A stretch of DNA of 64,000 bases, taken from positions 1 to 64,000 of the forward strand of contig JAEYJO010000054.1 of assembly GCA_023408815.1 (NCBI GenBank), read 5' to 3'. The translations under genes and the position numbers were made by a program. The notes under the pieces are model-generated. The model was given only the letters and a program-made list of their open reading frames with translations. It was not told where the DNA came from and made no database searches. Source of the DNA: Bacillota bacterium (lineage in GTDB: Bacteria; Bacillota; Clostridia; Lachnospirales; Lachnospiraceae). Below, piece by piece: positions 61,059-64,000 of the stretch; within the stretch, counting starts at the first letter, position 1; each line of letters starts with the position of its first letter.

Positions 61059-63278
61059 TTGGGCGGCGGAATAAAGGCGTGGTTAAAAGAAAAATTGATA
61101 GAAGGGCAGCGCAAGCGGTATGATAGGTTGTTCGAGGAGAAGAGCGTTTCGTATGACGAGTGGATTCGAAAGAGGGAAGACGCGCTGAGGGATAGTCTTG
61201 CAGAAGAGACGAAAGCGTATGGCGGAAGAACGCTTAGTATCAAGCGGGTTCCTTATGAGGCGGTGAAGGATTATATGACGGCAGGCGGTGCTGATAAAGA
61301 GGCGGCAGATATCGTTCTGTTTCAGGTGTCTGGCGGAAAATGTGCAGTGCTGTCGGAAGAATTAATCAATAACTTTTTCCTTGCGCATCCGCAGATTTCT
61401 ATGGCTTATGGAGATGAGGATGTACTGAGTCCCGACGGAATCAGATATACGCCGTGGCTGAAGCCTGATTGGTCCCCGGATACTTTTATGTCCTGCTTTT
61501 ATTTTGGCTCCATATTTGCAGTGCGCACTAATGCCTTAATGGAATTGTCAGAAGAGGAGATACTTGGCTTCGGGGGAAAAAAGGCTGGGGAAGACAGAGT
61601 GTGGATTTATCATATGTGCCGTCTATTGGCTCAGAAGGCGGGCGGTTTTGAAAGAAGACAGGAAGGACAGCCGGATGAATTTCCTGTGGGACATATCGAT
61701 GAAATCTTGTTCCATTCTTTTGTGAACAGGGAAGGAGAACTGCTTTACAACGAGGGCAGTCATCCTTATGAAAGCAGCAGTTCCGGTAAGTGCCAATATC
61801 TTACGGAACTTAACTCTTATGAGGAACATAATGCTTCCGGTGAACACAACTCTTCCGATAAAGCTATCTCTTTCGGTAAAAATGAGAAACAGCTTATTTC
61901 TATAATTATCCCTTCCAAGGATAATGAGAAAGTCCTGAAACGATGCATAGAGTCGGTAAAGAATTCGGCAGGGATGCCTTATGAAATTATTTTGGTGGAT
62001 AATGGAAGCGAAGAGCAGACCAGGGAGGGCTTGAATGCTTATTTAAGCGGACTCGGCATTAAGCATACTTATATTTATGAAAAGATGCCTTTTCATTTCT
62101 CCGCCATGTGCAATAGGGGAGCGGCAGCGGCGGCAGGCGAAGTGTGCTTGTTTCTCAATGATGATGTAGAGGTGCCGGGGGCGATTGAGCCGGAGGAACT
62201 TGATGCAAAGGAGCCCGGGGGAATGAAAGCGAACGAACGAAAGTTATCCGGCTGGCTGGAAAGGCTCTATGCGGAGGCAATGAAACCCTACATGGGGGCT
62301 GTCGGGGTCAAGCTGTTGTATCCCGATTCCAATAGGGTGCAGCATGGAGGTATTGTAAATTTACGTTTGGGGCCGGTGCATAAGCTTCAGTTCAAGGATG
62401 ATAACAAGTGTTATTATCATGGGTGGAACCGTGGCATGAGAAATGTCATCGCGGTAACGGGGGCCTGTCTTGCCGTAACGAAGGCGAAGTTTGAGGAGGT
62501 GAACGGCTTTCCTGAGGAATTGCCGGTGGCCTTTAATGATGTGGATTTATGCTTTTCCTTGTATGAAAAAGGATATTATAACGCTGTTTTACAAGAGGTA
62601 GCGTTATATCACTATGAATCGCTTAGCCGAGGGCAGGATGGAGAACGGGATAAACTTGAGCGGCTGCTTGCGGAAAAGAGGAAGCTCTACGCCCGGCATA
62701 GGGAGCTTTACGGGAAGGACCCCTTTTATCATAAATATCTGGCAGGAGATATGCTCTCTTCGGGCTTTGAGCTTAGGGCAGATTACGATTGGCAGGAGAG
62801 TATGCCCCATGGGAAGATGATAAAAGCTGACGGACTGCTTGAAGACGCAAGGGAGGATGCATGTGTCATGATTAGTCTGGAATATGCAGGAACCATGGAG
62901 GAATGGCGCTGTGGTATAGAGCCGGAGTATGAACGGGGCGAATATATGCAAGATTATTATATACAAGGATATTCCTTTGTGGCAGGTTCGGATAACGCAT
63001 GTTATGAAAAAGTGATTATACTGGAGAGAACAGGTACCGGGTCAGAATCTTTAAAAGGAGAACATATGCTGTATACAGTCTCGCCGGAGATCCTTCTTCG
63101 AAAGGACGTGGAGCAGAATCTTCCGGATCAGGTTAATGTTGGAATGGCGGGTTTCGGAGCAGTGCTTCGGAAAAAGGATGCCGAGAAGGGAAAATACAGA
63201 CTGGGAATTCTTGTTAAAGATAAATGCTCCGGTCAGAAGCTGTACTCATGGACGAACCGCTATCTGGATATTATGTAA
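61059..63278 (+). CDS. GT2-family glycosyltransferase with N-terminal partial GT-like domain
   Basis: 739 residues with a TTG start after GAGGAGAGG. Residues about 100-240 resemble the late part of a GT-A domain (SMAYGDEDVLSPDGIRY, PWLKPDWSPDTF, YFGSIFAVR). Residues about 285-520 are a complete GT2 domain: ISIIIPSKDNEKVLKRCIES, VDNGSEEQT, LNDDVEVP as metal motif, and NDVDLCFSLYEKGY. A beta-rich C-terminal part of about 150 residues follows. This layout is common among rhamnan and O-antigen-type transferases, in keeping with the rml genes upstream. The sugar is not determined. Confidence 0.82.
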   Translation: MGGGIKAWLKEKLIEGQRKRYDRLFEEKSVSYDEWIRKREDALRDSLAEETKAYGGRTLSIKRVPYEAVKDYMTAGGADKEAADIVLFQVSGGKCAVLSEELINNFFLAHPQISMAYGDEDVLSPDGIRYTPWLKPDWSPDTFMSCFYFGSIFAVRTNALMELSEEEILGFGGKKAGEDRVWIYHMCRLLAQKAGGFERRQEGQPDEFPVGHIDEILFHSFVNREGELLYNEGSHPYESSSSGKCQYLTELNSYEEHNASGEHNSSDKAISFGKNEKQLISIIIPSKDNEKVLKRCIESVKNSAGMPYEIILVDNGSEEQTREGLNAYLSGLGIKHTYIYEKMPFHFSAMCNRGAAAAAGEVCLFLNDDVEVPGAIEPEELDAKEPGGMKANERKLSGWLERLYAEAMKPYMGAVGVKLLYPDSNRVQHGGIVNLRLGPVHKLQFKDDNKCYYHGWNRGMRNVIAVTGACLAVTKAKFEEVNGFPEELPVAFNDVDLCFSLYEKGYYNAVLQEVALYHYESLSRGQDGERDKLERLLAEKRKLYARHRELYGKDPFYHKYLAGDMLSSGFELRADYDWQESMPHGKMIKADGLLEDAREDACVMISLEYAGTMEEWRCGIEPEYERGEYMQDYYIQGYSFVAGSDNACYEKVIILERTGTGSESLKGEHMLYTVSPEILLRKDVEQNLPDQVNVGMAGFGAVLRKKDAEKGKYRLGILVKDKCSGQKLYSWTNRYLDIM

Positions 63279-63291
63279 GTATTATCAATTG

Positions 63292-63320
63292 TTGCCATGA
63301 GGCCGCAGGCTGAATAGCAA
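63292..63320 (+). repeat. Post-stop hairpin element, copy 3
   Basis: TTGCCAT and ATAGCAA pair around GA-GGCC-GCA-GGCT-GA. It begins 14 bases after the GT2 stop. Compared with copy 1, an A-T pair in the lower stem has become G-C, a compensatory change. Confidence 0.65.
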
Positions 63321-63337
63321 TCGGGAAAGGACAAAGA

Positions 63338-64000
63338 ATGCAGGAAGAAAAGACGGATCATAATGAAAATTATTATAAAGAGGCCTATGAAAAGGAACAT
63401 ATAAAATGTGCTGATTTAGCGGGCCGGATCGCGGAGTTGGAGGAGAAGAATGAGGAGCTTAGTTTTAAGATGAACCGGATTAAGAGCAATCCTGTCTGGA
63501 AGGCGAGCGCACCCTTTCGCAAAGTCATGCATTTTCTTCTTCGCCAGTGCGGCCGTTTGAAAAACTGCGGAAATCTGCGGGGACTTGTGGCTAAGATAAG
63601 GTATAAGAGCAGAGAACGGGAAGCTATGGAATGCTTTGGTACGGCCAGCTTTCCCGATGAAGCGAGAAGAAACAAGGAAAGAGAAACTATTTTCCCCCAT
63701 ATGGTAAAGTTCAGTATTCTGGTGCCGCTATATAATACTCCCAAGGAGTTTCTTACAGCCATGCTGGATTCCGTAATAAATCAGACCTATGAAAACTGGG
63801 AGCTTTGTCTTGCGGACGGTTCCAACATGGAGCATTCCTACGTAGGAGAGATGTGCGGGGAGTATATGGAAAGGGACAAAACGCATACGGGAGGAAAAGC
63901 CCGTATCGTTTATAAGAAGCTGGAGAAAAACGAGGGTATTTCAGGGAATACCAATAGATGCTATGCAATGGCCACCGGCGAATATATCGGGCTGTTCGAT
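63338..64000 (+). CDS. GT2-family glycosyltransferase (partial, cut by the window edge)
   Basis: The ATG at 63338 follows GGGAAAGGA and stays open for 221 codons to the edge. A predicted coiled coil (about residues 25-50, IAELEEKNEELSFKMNRIK) and NPVWKASAPFRKV precede the GT-A start at about 123: FSILVPLYNTPKEFLTAMLDS, YENWELCLADGS and NRCYAMATGEYIGLFD, the last running into the DxD region. This N-terminal SNPVWK plus GT2 layout occurs in rhamnan and O-antigen-type transferases. It is on the same strand as the preceding GT2 and probably in the same operon. Confidence 0.85.
   Translation, partial: MQEEKTDHNENYYKEAYEKEHIKCADLAGRIAELEEKNEELSFKMNRIKSNPVWKASAPFRKVMHFLLRQCGRLKNCGNLRGLVAKIRYKSREREAMECFGTASFPDEARRNKERETIFPHMVKFSILVPLYNTPKEFLTAMLDSVINQTYENWELCLADGSNMEHSYVGEMCGEYMERDKTHTGGKARIVYKKLEKNEGISGNTNRCYAMATGEYIGLFD

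Noticed and set aside
60503..61243. 246-residue minus-strand frame
   Set aside because: It overlaps the ends of two well-supported plus-strand genes and the palindrome, and is of low complexity. A shadow.

Overview
The window looks like chromosomal DNA from a spore-forming, Gram-positive member of the Clostridia, probably Lachnospiraceae. The reasons are AGGAG-type ribosome sites with many GTG/TTG starts, TTGACA/TATAAT promoters, lipoproteins and GH25 lysozymes, a BclA-like collagen spore protein with a candidate sigma-K promoter, and an energy-coupling-factor (ECF) transporter. No species can be named from the sequence alone. Most of the window (about 10.4 to 36 kb and 42.7 to 64 kb) is one very large surface-polysaccharide locus.

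Layout. 1-6 kb: the end of a possible IS66-type transposase, a collagen-like spore-surface protein (minus strand), a small structured RNA or attenuated leader upstream of it, a three-domain mannose-1-P guanylyltransferase/phosphomannose isomerase, a tRNA-Ala(CGC), and the decayed end of an AbiEii-like gene between direct repeats. 6-10.4 kb: a 1392-residue membrane-anchored glucosaminidase. 10.6-37.4 kb: a tandem TagA/WecG glycosyltransferase, NDP-sugar epimerase, GtrA flippase, two FAD oxidoreductases, a GT2 polyprenyl-phosphate glycosyltransferase, many GT-C-like polytopic proteins, two MBOAT acyltransferases, SGNH proteins, an FkbH-like enzyme with its acyl carrier protein, and a radical SAM/SPASM enzyme. 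37.7-42.5 kb: a compact Crp/Fnr regulator - uridine phosphorylase - ECF transporter operon, probably for nucleoside uptake and salvage. 42.8-48.9 kb: more GT-C-like proteins, a third MBOAT with an SGNH partner, a degenerate SGNH protein and a small zinc-ribbon protein. 49.2-64 kb: two GH25 lysozymes interleaved with rmlB, rmlA and rmlC, an ABC-2 polysaccharide exporter (Wzm/Wzt type), a methyltransferase-kinase fusion resembling the WbdD chain terminator, and two GT2 glycosyltransferases, the last cut by the window edge.

How the genes may work together. Nucleotide-sugar enzymes (mannose and rhamnose branches, plus a UDP-uronate-type epimerase) feed the GT2, TagA and GT-C enzymes. The ABC exporter, perhaps with a chain-capping methyltransferase/kinase, moves the polymer out. 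MBOAT/SGNH pairs acylate it, and lysozymes may open or remodel peptidoglycan. The most striking unit is FkbH-like enzyme + carrier protein + MBOAT + SGNH lipoprotein (22.5-27.8 kb). It parallels the Dlt system, with an FkbH-type loading enzyme in place of DltA, and suggests glyceryl-type or other small-acyl esterification of a surface glycan.

Non-coding structure is unusually rich: a 219-bp nested palindrome (60.7-60.9 kb), a three-copy post-stop hairpin with compensatory changes, a 19-bp perfect inverted repeat before a GT-C gene, and a promoter-embedded palindrome in front of the Crp/Fnr gene.
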